In this document: piece by piece, positions 11,030-23,900 of the stretch
Layout: every line of letters begins with the position of its first letter
How positions within the stretch are numbered: the first letter of the stretch is position 1
NCBI GenBank assembly: GCA_023375675.1
Contig: JALQBC010000077.1
Coordinates: 20,445 to 84,444, forward strand
Source of the DNA: Cytospora piceicola
Lineage: Eukaryota; Ascomycota; Sordariomycetes; Diaporthales; Cytosporaceae
Length of the DNA: 64,000 nucleotides
Direction of reading: 5' to 3'
Notes under the pieces: generated by a model
What the model was told of the DNA's origin: nothing
The model's input: the letters and a program-made list of their open reading frames with translations, nothing else
Databases searched by the model: none
Position numbers and translations under genes: made by a program

Positions 11030-11805
11030 CTAAATATAAACCTATCCGTCAGATTTTTTTAACTTTAAATTTTAGTACCTTCCCGCTACTTTAACGCGCT
11101 AGAATTAATCTAACAGGCTCTATAGATACTAATCTACGCTAGAATATAGTAAAAGAGGCTTTAAGTATATTAAGTAAAAGTCTAAGGTAAGTATACTTTT
11201 AAAGTTTAAAGTAAGTATACTTATATTAATTTAGGTTAAATATTTAACTTAAATATAAACCTATCTGTTAGATTTTTTTAAACCTATATTTTAATACCTT
11301 TTTAACACTTTTACGGCTTAGAATTAATCTAGTAGGCTCTATAAATACTAATCTACATTAAAATATAGAAGGAAGGGCTTTAAGTATACTAAGTAAAAGT
11401 TTAAAGTAAGTATACTTTTAAAGTTTAAGGTAAGTATACTTATACTAATCTAAATTAAATATTTAACTTAAATATAAACTTATCTATTAGATTTTTTTAA
11501 ACTTAAATTTTAATACCTTCCCGGTACTTTTACGCTTTAAAATTAATCTAATAAGCTTTATAAATATTAATTTACATTAAAATATAAAAAAGGGGCCTTA
11601 AGTATACTAAGTAAAAGTTTAAAGTAAGTATACTTTTAAAGTTTAAGGTAAGTATACTTATACTAATCTAAATTAAATATTTAACTTAAATATAAACCTA
11701 TTCGTTAGATTTTTTTAAACCTAAATTTTAATACCTTCTTAGTACTTTTACGCCTTAAAATTAATCTAATAGGCTTTATAAATACTAATCTATATTAGAA
11801 TATAA
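11030..11805 (+). repeat. Satellite block S1 (about 219-bp units)
   Basis: Several head-to-tail copies are present, each with the order AGATTTTTTTAAAC, CTTTTACGC, TTAATCTA, AATATAGTA, CCTTAAGTATACTA, then two 24-bp AAGTATACTT units. All are strongly AT-shifted. Confidence 0.75.
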
Positions 11806-14800
11806 TAAGTAAGTAGCTAAAGCCTTTAAGAAATTAGTATCTTTACGCCTATTTAAATAATATATATACTTTAGCTATAAAATCGATTTATTTTTACTAA
11901 ACTATCGCTAGTATATATATACCGGAAGATAAGTTTAGTATATATAAGTCGATTTTTTCGATTACCTATATAAATAAATTTATCGGCTTACGTAAATACG
12001 TATTAAAGCTTATTATAATATATTATAAAGTAAACTTATATCAGAGAAACTATAAAAAGGTATATTAAAATAACCCTTTTAAATAATAGTATATAATCTT
12101 AAATAGTTTAATAAAAGGTTTAACACTTATACTATAAAAAGTTTAATACTTATACTATAAAAGGTTTAAAAACCTAATACTAATTAATAATAAGTATTTA
12201 ATAATAGTTAACGCTATTTATAATACTACCTTTAATAAACTTATAATAAATTTAATAGTAGTTAATATTATTTATAATACTATCTTTAATAAAATAATAT
12301 AGTTTATAATAGATTTAATAGTAGTTAATACCCTTTATAATACTACTTTTAATAGCCCCGGTTTTACTAATTAAAAAGCGTTACCTTTACTTAACGTCGT
12401 TTTTAAATAACTTTTTATCTAAGTTATATATATTACTTAGATATAAACCGTATAGATTTCCCTAAAGTATAGCCGGTATATATATATCGGAAGATAAGTT
12501 TAATATATATAAGTCGATTTTTTCGATTACCTATATAAATAAATTTATTAGCCTATATAAACATATATTAAAGCCTATTATAACGTACTATAAGGTAAAC
12601 CTATATCGGAAGGACTATAAAAAAGTATATTAAAATAGCCTTTTTAAATAATAGTACGTAATCTTAAGTAGTTTAATAAAAGGTTTAACACTTATACTAT
12701 AAATAATTTAGTATTTATACTATAAAAGGTTTAAAAACCTAATACTAATTAATAGTAAGTATTTAATAGTAGTTAACGCTACCTATAATACTACCTTTAA
12801 TAGACCTATAATAGATTTAATAGTAGTTAGTACTGCTTATAATACTACTTCTAATAGAATAATATACCTTATAATAAATTTAGTAATAGTTAATACTGTT
12901 TATAATAGATTTAATAGTAGTTTATACTACTTATAATACTACCTTTAATAAACCTGTAATAAATTTAATAGTAGTTAATACTATTTATAATACTACCTTT
13001 AATAAAATAATATACCTTATAATAAATTTAATAGTAGTTAATACTACTTATAATACTACCTTTAAAGGAATAGTATAACCTATAATAGATTTAACAGTAG
13101 TTAATACTACTTATAATACTACCCTTAATAAACCTATAATAGATTTAATAGTAGTTAATACCCTTTATAATACTACTTTTACTAGCCCTAGCCTTATTAA
13201 TTAAAAGGCGTTACCTTTACTTAACGCCGTTTTTAAATAGCCTTTTATCTAAGTTATATATATTACTTAAATATAAACTATATAAATTTCCTTAAAGTAT
13301 AGCCGGTATATATATATCGAGAGATAAGTTTAATATATATAAGTCGATTTTTTCGATTACTTATATAAATAAATTTATCGGCTTATATAAATATATACTA
13401 AAGCCTACTATAATATACTATAAGGTAAACCTATATCGGAGAAACTATAAGAAGAATAACTAAAAAGGCTTTAAAAAAAGCTTAACTTTAAACTATAACT
13501 AAGTTTTACCTACTATAGTATATCCTTTAATAACTTAAAAGAGGCTATTTAGCTTATTAAATATCTTGTTTTTAAGCCGAAAAGCCTTTTATTTATAAAA
13601 TATACTACTTTTTAAATATTAAAGGTTAGTATATAGTTATAGTTTATCCCTTTCTAGCTATAGCCGGTTATACTCTTCGAATATATAATTATAATAATAA
13701 TAAAACCTAGATAGTATATAGTAACGATAGTTTAAATAAATCTTAAATATAGCGGTGTTTTAACTTATTAACTTTACTTTTTTTAAACTAAACGTTTATA
13801 GTATATAGCTTTATAGTTATAACGTTATAGGCGGGTTTTATATTTTAAACGGTTTTTATTACGTAGTGTTTTAAATAACTTAGTAAACTAAGAGTTTCGG
13901 TTATAAAAGATTTATAGTAAGTTTTAACTTTATAAGCGTAGCCGTTTAAGCGGCTTACGTTAATAAGAAGTGTTAGTTATACTAGTATAAGCTTTTCTTT
14001 AAAAGAGTAATAAGTAATACCTAACTTTAAAGAACGCTAAATAGCTATACTTAACGTACTATAGCTACCTTATAATCTAACAGCTTATAATAGCTTCGAA
14101 GAACCTGTTATTACAGATTATTCTTTAATTTTAGCTAAAAATAAAGTCTAAACCTTATAATAAGTATTTAAAAGACTTATACTATAAATTATCTTTTAAT
14201 TTAAGCTTAGGTTTAATAACTTATAAAAGCTATTAGATCGGCGTTATAAACAACTAGCTAATAGTTAATTTTAAAGTAAAGAGTAATAGGTAATAGCCTA
14301 CCTTTAAAAAACGCTAAATAGCTATACTTAAAGTACTATAGCTACTTTATAATTTAATAGCTTATAACGGCTTTAAAGAACCTATTATTATAGATTATTT
14401 TTTAATTTTAGTTAAAAATAGAGTTTAAACTTTATAATAAATATTCGGAAGATTTATACTTTAAATTATCTTTTAATTTAAGCTCGGATTTAATAGCCTA
14501 TAAAGACTACTAAATCGGCTTTATAAATAACTAGCTAATAGCTAACTTTTAAGTAAATAATAATAAGAGATTTCTATTTATTAAAGGTTATTAATAAACT
14601 GTTCTTTTAAACTTAAAGTCTTTATAGTTAAATAATAACTAAACGCCTTTAAGTTAGAATTTATATTAGAAAGCTATAATAGCTTTAAGAATAAGCTTCG
14701 GCTATATACCTTAATAGGCGATTAATCTACCGGTTTTAAAGTAAACGATAGTAATTCGTATATTATAATTTAAACTTAAGTAAAGTTAAATACTTTATAA

Positions 14801-16476
14801 AACGGTTTTATAAGCTATAAAGTAGCTTTATCGCTATAATTTATTAAAGGTAAGCCGTTTATTATTTAGATTTCTTATCTTTTACCTTTTAAGGTATAAA
14901 AAAAGATTTTATTTTTTACTTTATAAAGTATAAAAAAAGATCTATCTTTAAGTATTTAATAGGCTTTTCTTTAACTTATAGGTTTAAAAGTAAAGAAGAT
15001 TTAATAAGTAATAATTTATAATACTTTAAAACTAACGGATATTAAGTAAAAGAGCTAAAGCTTAAGTACTATAAATAAAAATAAAGTTATAGTATATCTT
15101 TAAATATTCTTAAGTATTAAAAGTAATATAACTTTAATAAGTATTTTATAATTTAGTTGTTTTTTTATAGTTATAAGTATATTTATAGTATATTATATTT
15201 ATTTTTAAAGCTTATAATATTTAAACGTTAATAAAAATATAAGTTAAAAGTAATAATACTTTTATATAAATTAAAATGTAAAAAGTATATTTAACTATTA
15301 AGAATTAATATTTAGCTTAAAAGATTTACAGTTAAAATCTGTTACTATACTTACTTCTGCTATAAAAATATTAGCCTTTATAAGCTATATAACTACTATA
15401 ATTCTATAAAAAGCTTAAAGTATATATACTATATTAAATATTAGTATTTTAACTATAAGTTTATAAGTTACTATAATTTTTCTATTTAGTTAGTTTATTA
15501 AAGTGTTAATTACTAACTTCTTTTTTTATAAGCAGAGCTTTTTTTAAAAGGTTTTTTATAAAATATATATATTACGAAAGCTATACTATAGTTAATTATC
15601 GATAGCTATAAACCTATAATAGAGAAATCGGATTAATAAAGTTTAAAAGTAGCTTAAAAAAGACTTATTAAAGCTATTTATATTTTAATAAATATAAATA
15701 CTTTATTAGCTTTACTTACGTTTTCTAATAAGTTAGAAAAGGAAGGTATAGATAACTATACTTAAGATATAAGTCTTTTAATTTATCTGTTTTAAAAGCT
15801 TAAGTACTAATTCTTTTTATAATTATAAGAATACCGGTATTATAAATTTTTTAAGTATTGCTATCGTTATTTTTAATAACTAGTAACTTAAAACTTTAAC
15901 TTACTTTTAAAGCTACTTAAAAAGTATAGTAAAAAGATTATAAAGAGAGAACTTACTAAGTTTTATAAGAGATAGGCGGTATTATATTTTACTCCCGGTA
16001 ATAGTAGTTTTTTTAAATAGTTTAAAAATGTTTAAAGCTTTTTAAATATAATAGATAAAATATTAAAAACGTATAAAGGTAAAAGTAGACTGTTTTTAAC
16101 GTTTAAAATTTAAATATAAATTAGGTTAAGCTATAGTTTAATCTTTAAAGCCGAGGTAATTAAAATTTAAAACAGTTTAAAAGAAAGTAGTAAAGATTAA
16201 AGGCGATAATTAGAATAATAACAGTAAATAAAAAAGAAATAAGCCTTAAATTAAAGAAAATAATAATTAAATTTAAAGTAAAATAAAAATATTTATAATA
16301 TAAAATATAAAATATAATAAAAGTACTATAAATAGAAATCTAACTATTATTTTATTATAAAAATTATAATATCTTTTTAAGTAATATCTTTTTATAAATA
16401 GTTAAGTAAAACGATTTCTTTTTAAAAAGATTAAGTTATTTCTTAAAAAATAATTTTAAAGTTTATTTCTTTTAAG
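11806..16476 (+). mobile_element. Internal element, copy A (4.67 kb, RIP-decayed)
   Basis: This is a long repeat inserted between two satellite blocks and collinear with copy B (20,911-25,580) at the same length. It contains three copies of a segment with GTCGATTTTTTCGATT (11,949, 12,513 and 13,347) separated by 54/63-bp tandem repeats. Next comes a 277-bp internal duplication with GAACGCTAAATAGCTAT, and a 3' part with a frame shared among copies (see 15,619-16,284). No terminal repeat, target-site duplication or known transposase motif could be made out, so calling it mobile rests on its copy number, conserved ends and RIP targeting. Confidence 0.5.
15619..16284 (+). pseudogene. Decayed frame of copy A, unknown protein
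   Basis: One frame, starting ATA-GAG-AAA, aligns without any indel with frames in copy B (24,724) and the chimera (61,532). Its stops are TAA/TAG, as RIP makes from CAA/CAG. It reads LLALLTFSNKLEKEGIDNYT, later KRELTKFYKR and PGNSSFFK, then FKAEVIKI and a Gln/Lys-rich tail. No family was recognised. Conservation of the frame across copies is the main argument that it once encoded protein. Confidence 0.4.
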
Positions 16477-18780
16477 TTTAAAGTAAGTATACTTTTATAG
16501 TTTAAAGTAAGTATACTTTTAAAGTTTAAAGTAAGTATACTTTTATAATTTAAGGTAAGTATACTTTTATAGTTTAAGGTAAGTATACTTTTAAAGTTTA
16601 AAGTAAGTATATTTTTATAGTTTAAAGTAAGTATACTTTTATAGTTTAAAGTAAGTATACTTTTATAGTTTAAAATAAGTATACTTTTATAGTTTAAAGT
16701 AAGTATACTTTTAAAGTTTAAGGTAAGTATACTTTTAAAGTTTAAAGTAAATATACTTTTATAGTTTAAAGTAAGTATACTTTTATAGTTTAAAGTAAGT
16801 ATACTTATATTTAAATATAAACCTATTTATTAGATTTTTTTAAACCTATATTTTAATACCTTCTTAGTACTTTTACGCTTTAGAATTAATTTAATAGGCT
16901 TTATAAATACTAATCTACGCTAGAATATAAAGAGAAAAGTCTTAAGTATACTAAGTAAAAGTTTAAAGTAAGTATACTTTTAAAGTTTAAAGTAAGTATA
17001 CTTTTATAATTTAAAGTAAGTATACTTTTATAATTTAAAGTAAGTATACTTTTATAGTTTAAAGTAAGTATACTTATATTTAAATATAAACTTATTTATT
17101 AGATTTTTTTAAACTTATATTTTAATACCTTTCCGACACTTTTATACTTTAGAATTAATTTAGTAAGCTTTATAAATATTAATTTACGCTAAAATATAGT
17201 AAAAAGGGCTTTAAGTATATTAAGTAAAAGTTTAAAGTAAGTATACTTTTAAAGTCTAAGGTAAGTATACTTATATTTAAATATAGACTTATTCGTTAGA
17301 TTTTTTTAAACTTATATTTTAGTTCTTTCTTAGTACTTTTATACTTTAAAATTAATTTAATAAGCTTTATAAATACTAATCTATATTAAAATATAATAAA
17401 AAAGGCTTTAAGTATACTAAGTAATAGTTTACAGTAAGTATACTTTTAAAGTTTAAGATAAGTATACTTATATTTAAATATAAACTTATCTGTTAGATTT
17501 TTTTAAACTTATATTTTAGTTCTTTCCTGGCATTTTTATACTTTAAAATTAATTTAATAAGCTTTATAAATACTAATCTATATTAAAATATAATAAGAAG
17601 GGCCTTAAGTATACTAAATAAAAGTTTAAGGTAAGTATACTTTTATAGTTTAAAGTAAGTATACTTTTATAGTTTAAAGTAAGTATACTTTTATAGTTTA
17701 AAGTAAATATACTTTTATAATTTAAAGTAAGTATACTTTTAAAGTCTAAGGTAAGTATACTTTTAAAGTTTAAAGTAAGTATACTTTTAAAGTTTAAGGT
17801 AAGTATACTTTTATAGTTTAAAGTAAGTATACTTTTATAGTTTAAAGTAAGTATACTTTTAAAGTTTAAGGTAAGTATACTTTTAAAGTTTAAAGTAAGT
17901 ATACTTTTAAAGTTTAAAGTAAGTATACTTATATTTAAATATAGACTTATCTATTAAATCTTTTTAAACTTATATTTTAATTCTTTCCTAGTACTTTTAC
18001 GCCTTAGAATTAATTTAATAGGCTTTATAAATACTAATTTATACTAAAATATAGTAAAAAAAGCCTTAAGTATACTAAGTAAAAGTTTAAAGTAAGTATA
18101 CTTTTAAAGTTTAAGGTAAGTATACTTATATTTAAATATAAACCTATCTGTTAGATTTTTTTAAACTTATATTTTAGTTCTTTTTTAGTACTTTTACGCT
18201 TTAGAATTAATTTAATAAGCTTTATAAATACTAATCTACATTAAAATATAATAAGAAAGGCTTTAAGTATACTAAGTAATAGTTTATAGTAAGTATACTT
18301 TTAAAGTTTAAGATAAGTATACTTATATTTAAATATAAACTTATCTGTTAGATTTTTTTAAACTTATATTTTAGTTCTTTCCCGGTACTTTTACGCCTTA
18401 AAATTAATTTAATAAGCTTTATAAATACTAATCTACGTTAAAATATAATAGAAAAGGCTTTAAGTATACTAAGTAACAGTTTAAAGTAAGTATACTTTTA
18501 AAGTTTAAGGTAAGTATACTTATATTTAAATATAGACTTATCTATTAGATTTTTTTAAACCTATATTTTAGTCTTTTCCCGGCACTTTTACGCTTTAAAA
18601 TTAATTTAATAGGCTTTATAAATACTAATTTACGTTAGAATATAGTAGGAAGGGCTTTAAGTATATTAAGTAAAAGTTTAAAGTAAGTATACTTTTATAG
18701 TTTAAGATAAATATACTTTTATAGTTTAAAGTAAGTATACTTTTATAGTTTAAAGTAAGTATACTTTTATAGTTTAAATA
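16477..18780 (+). repeat. Satellite block S2 (24-bp and about 219-bp units)
   Basis: It opens with about a dozen tandem 24-bp units, each with GTAAGTATACTTTTA, then alternates single long units with further 24-bp runs. From 16,501 to 16,800 no CA or TG remains. Unit edges differ by C-to-T and G-to-A changes almost only. Confidence 0.8.
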
Positions 18781-19430
18781 CTTAAGAATATTTAAAGGTA
18801 TAAAAGCTTATACGTTAAAAGTAAAATCTATACCGTATAAGCTTTTATTATAGTAAAAGCTTATATTAAAGATATTTTCTTTAGTTATAAGTTTAATTAA
18901 TAAAGTATACGTAAACAGAATATATAACGTATAAAAGGGTATTAAAAGTAATACGACCTTATAATAAGATATATAAATAAAACTACTCGAAGAAACTATA
19001 TTATATCGATAACTATTATTAGACTTAAATATAAAACCTTAACGGTAACGCAGATATAAATAAAAACAGCTAATAAGCCTATAAGTAGTAATTTTATTTT
19101 TTATAACAGCTTTTTACTTTAAATTTAAAATAAGGTTCTCGGCTAAAAGAGTTTAATAAGTTTATTAAATCTGTTATAGCTTATTAGTCTTTTAAAAACC
19201 TTTTATAAAATTATAAGTTCTACGCTTTATTTAGTTATTTAGCTAGATAATATTATAATATAAAGTAGTTTTAAAGAACCTATAATAATAAATTATTCTT
19301 TAATTTAAGCTAAAGATTAAAATATATACTATATTAATTAACCTTATAAACTTTTCCTACTTATACTAGTATATACTAATATATTATACCTTTTACTTTT
19401 AATAAATATTTTTATTTTTATTTTAAACCT
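18781..19430 (+). repeat. Closing module of macro-repeat unit 1
   Basis: It is homologous to 32,965-33,616 and to 58,885-59,415, with the order TATTTAAAGGTATAAAAGC, CTTATATTAAAGATATTTTC, then a stretch ending ATTTTAAACCT. Unit 2 closes with the same sequence. No coding frame was recognised. Confidence 0.65.
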
Positions 19431-19469
19431 TTATTACTAGTAGGAAAGGGTTAGGATTAGAGAATTTTC

Positions 19470-20910
19470 AGTTAAATTATCTCGGTTAAATATTTTACTT
19501 AGATGTAGACTTATTTGTTAGATTTTTTTAAACTTAAATTTTAGTGCCTTTCCGTTACTTTAACGCGCTGGAATTAATCTAGTAGGCTTTATAGATGCTA
19601 ATCTACGCTAAAATATAGTAGGAGGGGCCTTAAGTATGCTAGGTAAAAGTTTAGGGTAAGTATACTTTTGAAGTCTAAGGTAAGTATACTCGTGCTAATC
19701 TAGGTTAAATATTTAACTTAAATATAGACCTATCTGTTAGATTTTTTTAAACTTAAATTTTAATGCCTTCCCGGTACTTTTACGCTTTAGAATTAATCTA
19801 GTAGGCTTTATAGATGCTAATCTACGCTAGAATATAGTAGGAAAGGCTTTAAGTATATTAAGTAAAAGTTTAGGGTAAGTATACTTTTAAAGTTTAAGGT
19901 AAGTATACTCGTGTTAATTTAGGTTAAATATTTAACTTAGATATAGACTTATCTGTTAGATTTTTTTAAACTTAAATTTTAATACCTTTCTGGTATTTTT
20001 ATGTTTTAGAATTAATTTAGCAGGCTCTATAGATGCTAATTTACGTTAAAATATAGTAAAAGAGGCTTTAAGTATACTAAGTAAAAGTTTAAGGTAAGTA
20101 TACTTTTAAAGTTTAGGGTAAGTATACTTATGTTAATTTAGGTTAAATATTTAACCTAGATACAGACCTATCCGTTAGATTTTTTTAAACCTAAATTTTA
20201 GTGCCCTCCCGTTACTTTAACACGTTAGAATTAATTTAGCAGGCTTTATAAATGCTAATCTACGCTAGAATATAGTAAGAGAGGCCTTAAGTATACTAAG
20301 TAAAAGTTTAAAGTAAGTATACTTTTAAAGTTTAAGGTAAGTATACTTATATTAATCTAAGTTAAATATTTAACCTAAATATAGACTTATCTGTTAGATT
20401 TTTTTAAACTTAAATTTTAATACCCTTTCGCTACTTTAATACGTTAGAATTAATCTAGCAGGCTTTATAGATACTAATCTACGTTAGAATACAGTAAAAA
20501 GGGCCTTAAGTATATTAGGTAAAAGTTTAAGGTAAGTATACTTTTAAAGTTTAAGGTAAGTATACTTATATTTAAATATAGACCTATCTGTTAAATTTTT
20601 TTAAACCTATATTTTAGTACTTTACCGACACTTTTACGCCTTAGAATTAATCTAGTAGGCTCTATTAATACTAATCTACGTTAAAATATAGTAGGAGGGG
20701 CTTTAAGTATACTAAGTAAAAGTTTAAGGTAAGTATACTTTTAAAGTCTAAGGTAAGTATACTCGTGTTAATTTAAGTTAAATATTTAACTTAAATACAG
20801 ACCTATCTGTTAGATTTTTTTAAACTTAAATTTTAGTACCTTCCTGGTACTTTTACGCTTTAGAATTAATCTAGTAAGCTCTATAGATGCTAATCTACGT
20901 TAGAATATAG
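19470..20910 (+). repeat. Satellite block S3 (regular 219-bp units)
   Basis: The anchor GATTTTTTTAAAC occurs at 19,521, 19,740, 19,959, 20,178 and 20,397, an exact 219-bp period, with two 24-bp units per period. This is the best-preserved version of the long unit and the place to define its consensus. Confidence 0.9.
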
Positions 20911-23900
20911 TAGGTAAGCAGTTAAAGCCTTTAAGGAATTAGTATCCTTACGCTTATTTAAGTGTTATATATACCTTAACTATAGAATTAATTTATTTTT
21001 ACTAAACTATTATTAGTATATATATACCGGGAGATAAGTTTAATATACGTAAGTCGATTTTTTCGATTACTTATATAAATGAATTTATCGGCTTACGTAA
21101 ATACGTACTAAAGCTTACCGTAGTATACTATAAGGTAAACCTATATCGGAGAAATTATAAAAGGGTGTATTAGAATAGCCCTTTTAAATAACAGTACGTA
21201 ATCTTAAACGGTTTAATAAAAGGTTTAACACCTATATTATAAAGGGTTTAGCACTTATACTATAAAGGGTTTAAAGACTTAACACTAATTAACAGTAGGT
21301 ATTTAATAGTAGTTAACGCTACTTATAATACTACCTTTAATAGACCTATAATAGATTTAGTAGTAGTTAGTACTGCCTATAATACTATCTTTAATAGAAT
21401 AATATAGCTTATAATAGATTTAGCAGTAGTTAATACCCCTTATAATAGTACTTTTAGTAGCCCCGGCCTTACTAATTAGAAGGCGCTGCCTTTACTTAGC
21501 GGCGTTTTTAAGTAGTCTTTTATTTAAGTTATATATATTACTTAGATACAGACCGTATAGATTTTTCCGAAGTATAGCCGGTATATATATACCGGGAGAT
21601 GAGTTTAATATATGTAAGTCGATTTTTTCGATTACTTATATAAATAAATTTATTAGCTTGCGTAAACGCGTATTAAAGCTTACCGTAGCGTACTACGAGG
21701 TAAACTTATATTAGAGGGACTATAAAAAGGTGTATTAGAATAGCCTTTTTAAATAACAGTACGTAATCTTAAGTAGTTTAATAAGGGGTTTAGTACCTAT
21801 ACTACAGAGGGTTTAATATTTATATTATAAGGGGTTTAAAGACCTAATACTAATTAATAGCAGGTATTTAGCAGTAGTTAACGCTGTCTGTAATATTACC
21901 TTTAATAGACCTGTAATAGATTTAGCAGTAGTTAGTACTACCTGTAATACTACCTTTAATAGAATAGTATACCTTATAATAGATTTAGCAGTAGTTAATA
22001 CTACCTGTAATAAATTTAATAGTAGTTTACACTGCCTGTAATACTACCTTTAATAGACCTATAATAGATTTAGCAGTAGTTAGTACTGCCTGTAATACTA
22101 CCTCTGATAGAATAGTACGCTCTATAATAGATTTAGCAGTAGTTAATACTACCTGTAATACTACCTTTAAAAGAATAGTACGACCTGTAATAGATTTAGC
22201 AGTAGTTAATACTACCTATAATACTACCTTTAATAAACCTATAATAGATTTAACAGTAGTTAATACCCTTTGTAATATTACTTTTACTAGCCCCGGCCCT
22301 ATTAATTAAAAGGCGTTACCTCTGCTTAGCGTCGTTTTTAAGTAGCCTTTTATTTAGGTTATATATATTATCTAGATATAGACTATATAGATTTCTTCGA
22401 AGTATAGCCGGTACGTATATACCGGGAGATAAGTTTAGTATACGTAAGTCGATTTTTTCGATTATCTATATAAATGAATTTATCGGCCTACGTAAATATA
22501 TACTAAAGCTTACCGTAGCGTACTACGAGGTAAACCTATATTAGAGGAACTATAAGAGAGGTAACTAAAAGGGCTTTAAAAAGAGCTTAACTTTAAACTA
22601 CGACTAAGTTCCGCTTACTATAGTATATCCTTTAATAACCTAGAGGGGGCTATTTAGCTTATTAAACACCCTGTTCTTAAGCCGAAAAGCCTTTTGTTTA
22701 TAAGATATACTGCTTTTTAAATATTAAAGGTTAATACGCGGTTATAGCTTATCCTTTTTTAGCTATAGCCGGTTATACTTTCCGAGTATATAATTATAGT
22801 AGTAATAAGACTTAGGCAGTATATAGTAACGATAGCTTAAATAAATCTTAGGCGCGGCGGTATTTTAACTTACTAGCTTTACCTTTTCTAAACTAGGCGC
22901 TTACAGTATATAACCCTACGGTTATAACGCTATAGGCGGGTTTTGTATTTTAAACGGTTTCTGTTACGTAGTTTTTTAAACAGCTTAATAGACTAAGAGT
23001 CTCGGTTATAGGGGATTTATAATAAGTTCTAACCTTATAAACGTAGCCGTTTAGATAGCTTACGTTAGTAGAAAGCGTTAGTTATACTAGTATAGGCTTT
23101 TCTTCGAAGGGGTAACAGGTAATATCTGCCTTTAAGGAACGCTAAATAGCTATACCTAATATACCGTAGCTACCTTATAATCTAGCAGCTTATAATAGCT
23201 TCGAAGAACCTGTTACTACAGATTATTCTTTAATTTTAGTTAAAAACAGAGTTTAAACCTTATAGCGAGTATTCGGAGGACTTATACTATAGATTATCTT
23301 TTAATTTAAGCTCGGGTTTAATAGCCTGTAAAGGCTGCTAAATCGGCGTTATAAACGACTAGCTAATAGCTAATTTTAAAGTAGAGAGTAACAGGCGATA
23401 GCCTGCCTTTAAAGAACGCTAAATAGCTATACCTAGAGTATCGTAGCTACTTTATAATCTAATAGCTTATAGCGGCTTTAAAGAATCTGTTACTACAGAT
23501 TGTTCTTTAATTTTAGTTAAGAATAAAGTCTAAACCTTATAGCGAGTATTCGGAGAACCTATACTATAGATTATCTTTTAATTTAAGCTCGGGTTTAATA
23601 GCCTGTAAGGGCTATTAAATCGGCTTTATAAACGACTAGCTAATAGCTAACTTTTAAGTAAATAGTAATAGAAGATTTCTACCTGCTAAAGGTTATTAAC
23701 GAGCTACTCTTTTAAGCTTAAGGTTTCTACGGCTAGATAATAACTAAACGCCTTTAGGTTAGAATCTATATTAGAAAGCCGTAATAGCTTTAAGAATAAG
23801 CTTCGGCCGTATACCTTAGCAGGCGATTAATTTACCGGTCTTAAAGTAGACGGTAGTGATTCGTATATTATAATTTAAACTCGAGCGAGGTTAGATATTT

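Larger units (their letters stand above)
10962..19430 (+). repeat. Macro-repeat unit 1 (8.47 kb, heavily mutated)
   Basis: The unit begins TTATTACTAGTAGGAAAGGG at 10,962, and the same sequence recurs at 19,431, so the two units are head to tail, 8,469 bp apart. Order inside: start motif, about 219-bp satellites (11,030-11,805), internal element (11,806-16,476), satellites (16,477-18,780), closing module (18,781-19,430). C-to-T changes reach beyond CpA: where unit 2 has AGTCTAAGG this unit mostly has AGTTTAAAG. Confidence 0.7.

Noticed and set aside
16477..18780. Satellites as coding repeats because 24, 54 and 219 are divisible by three
   Set aside because: The long units differ by 1-2 bp between copies, and the internal duplication period is 277 bp, so a common coding origin of all arrays is not supported.
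10962..19440. Helitron ends (CTAG at the unit joint)
   Set aside because: No 5' TC, no 3' hairpin before CTAG and no Rep/helicase motif could be found.
19441..19465. Telomere-like GGGTTAGGATTAG at the start of macro-repeat unit 2
   Set aside because: Only about one and a half TTAGGG-like units, also present in a mutated form at 10,971; too short to call an interstitial telomere.
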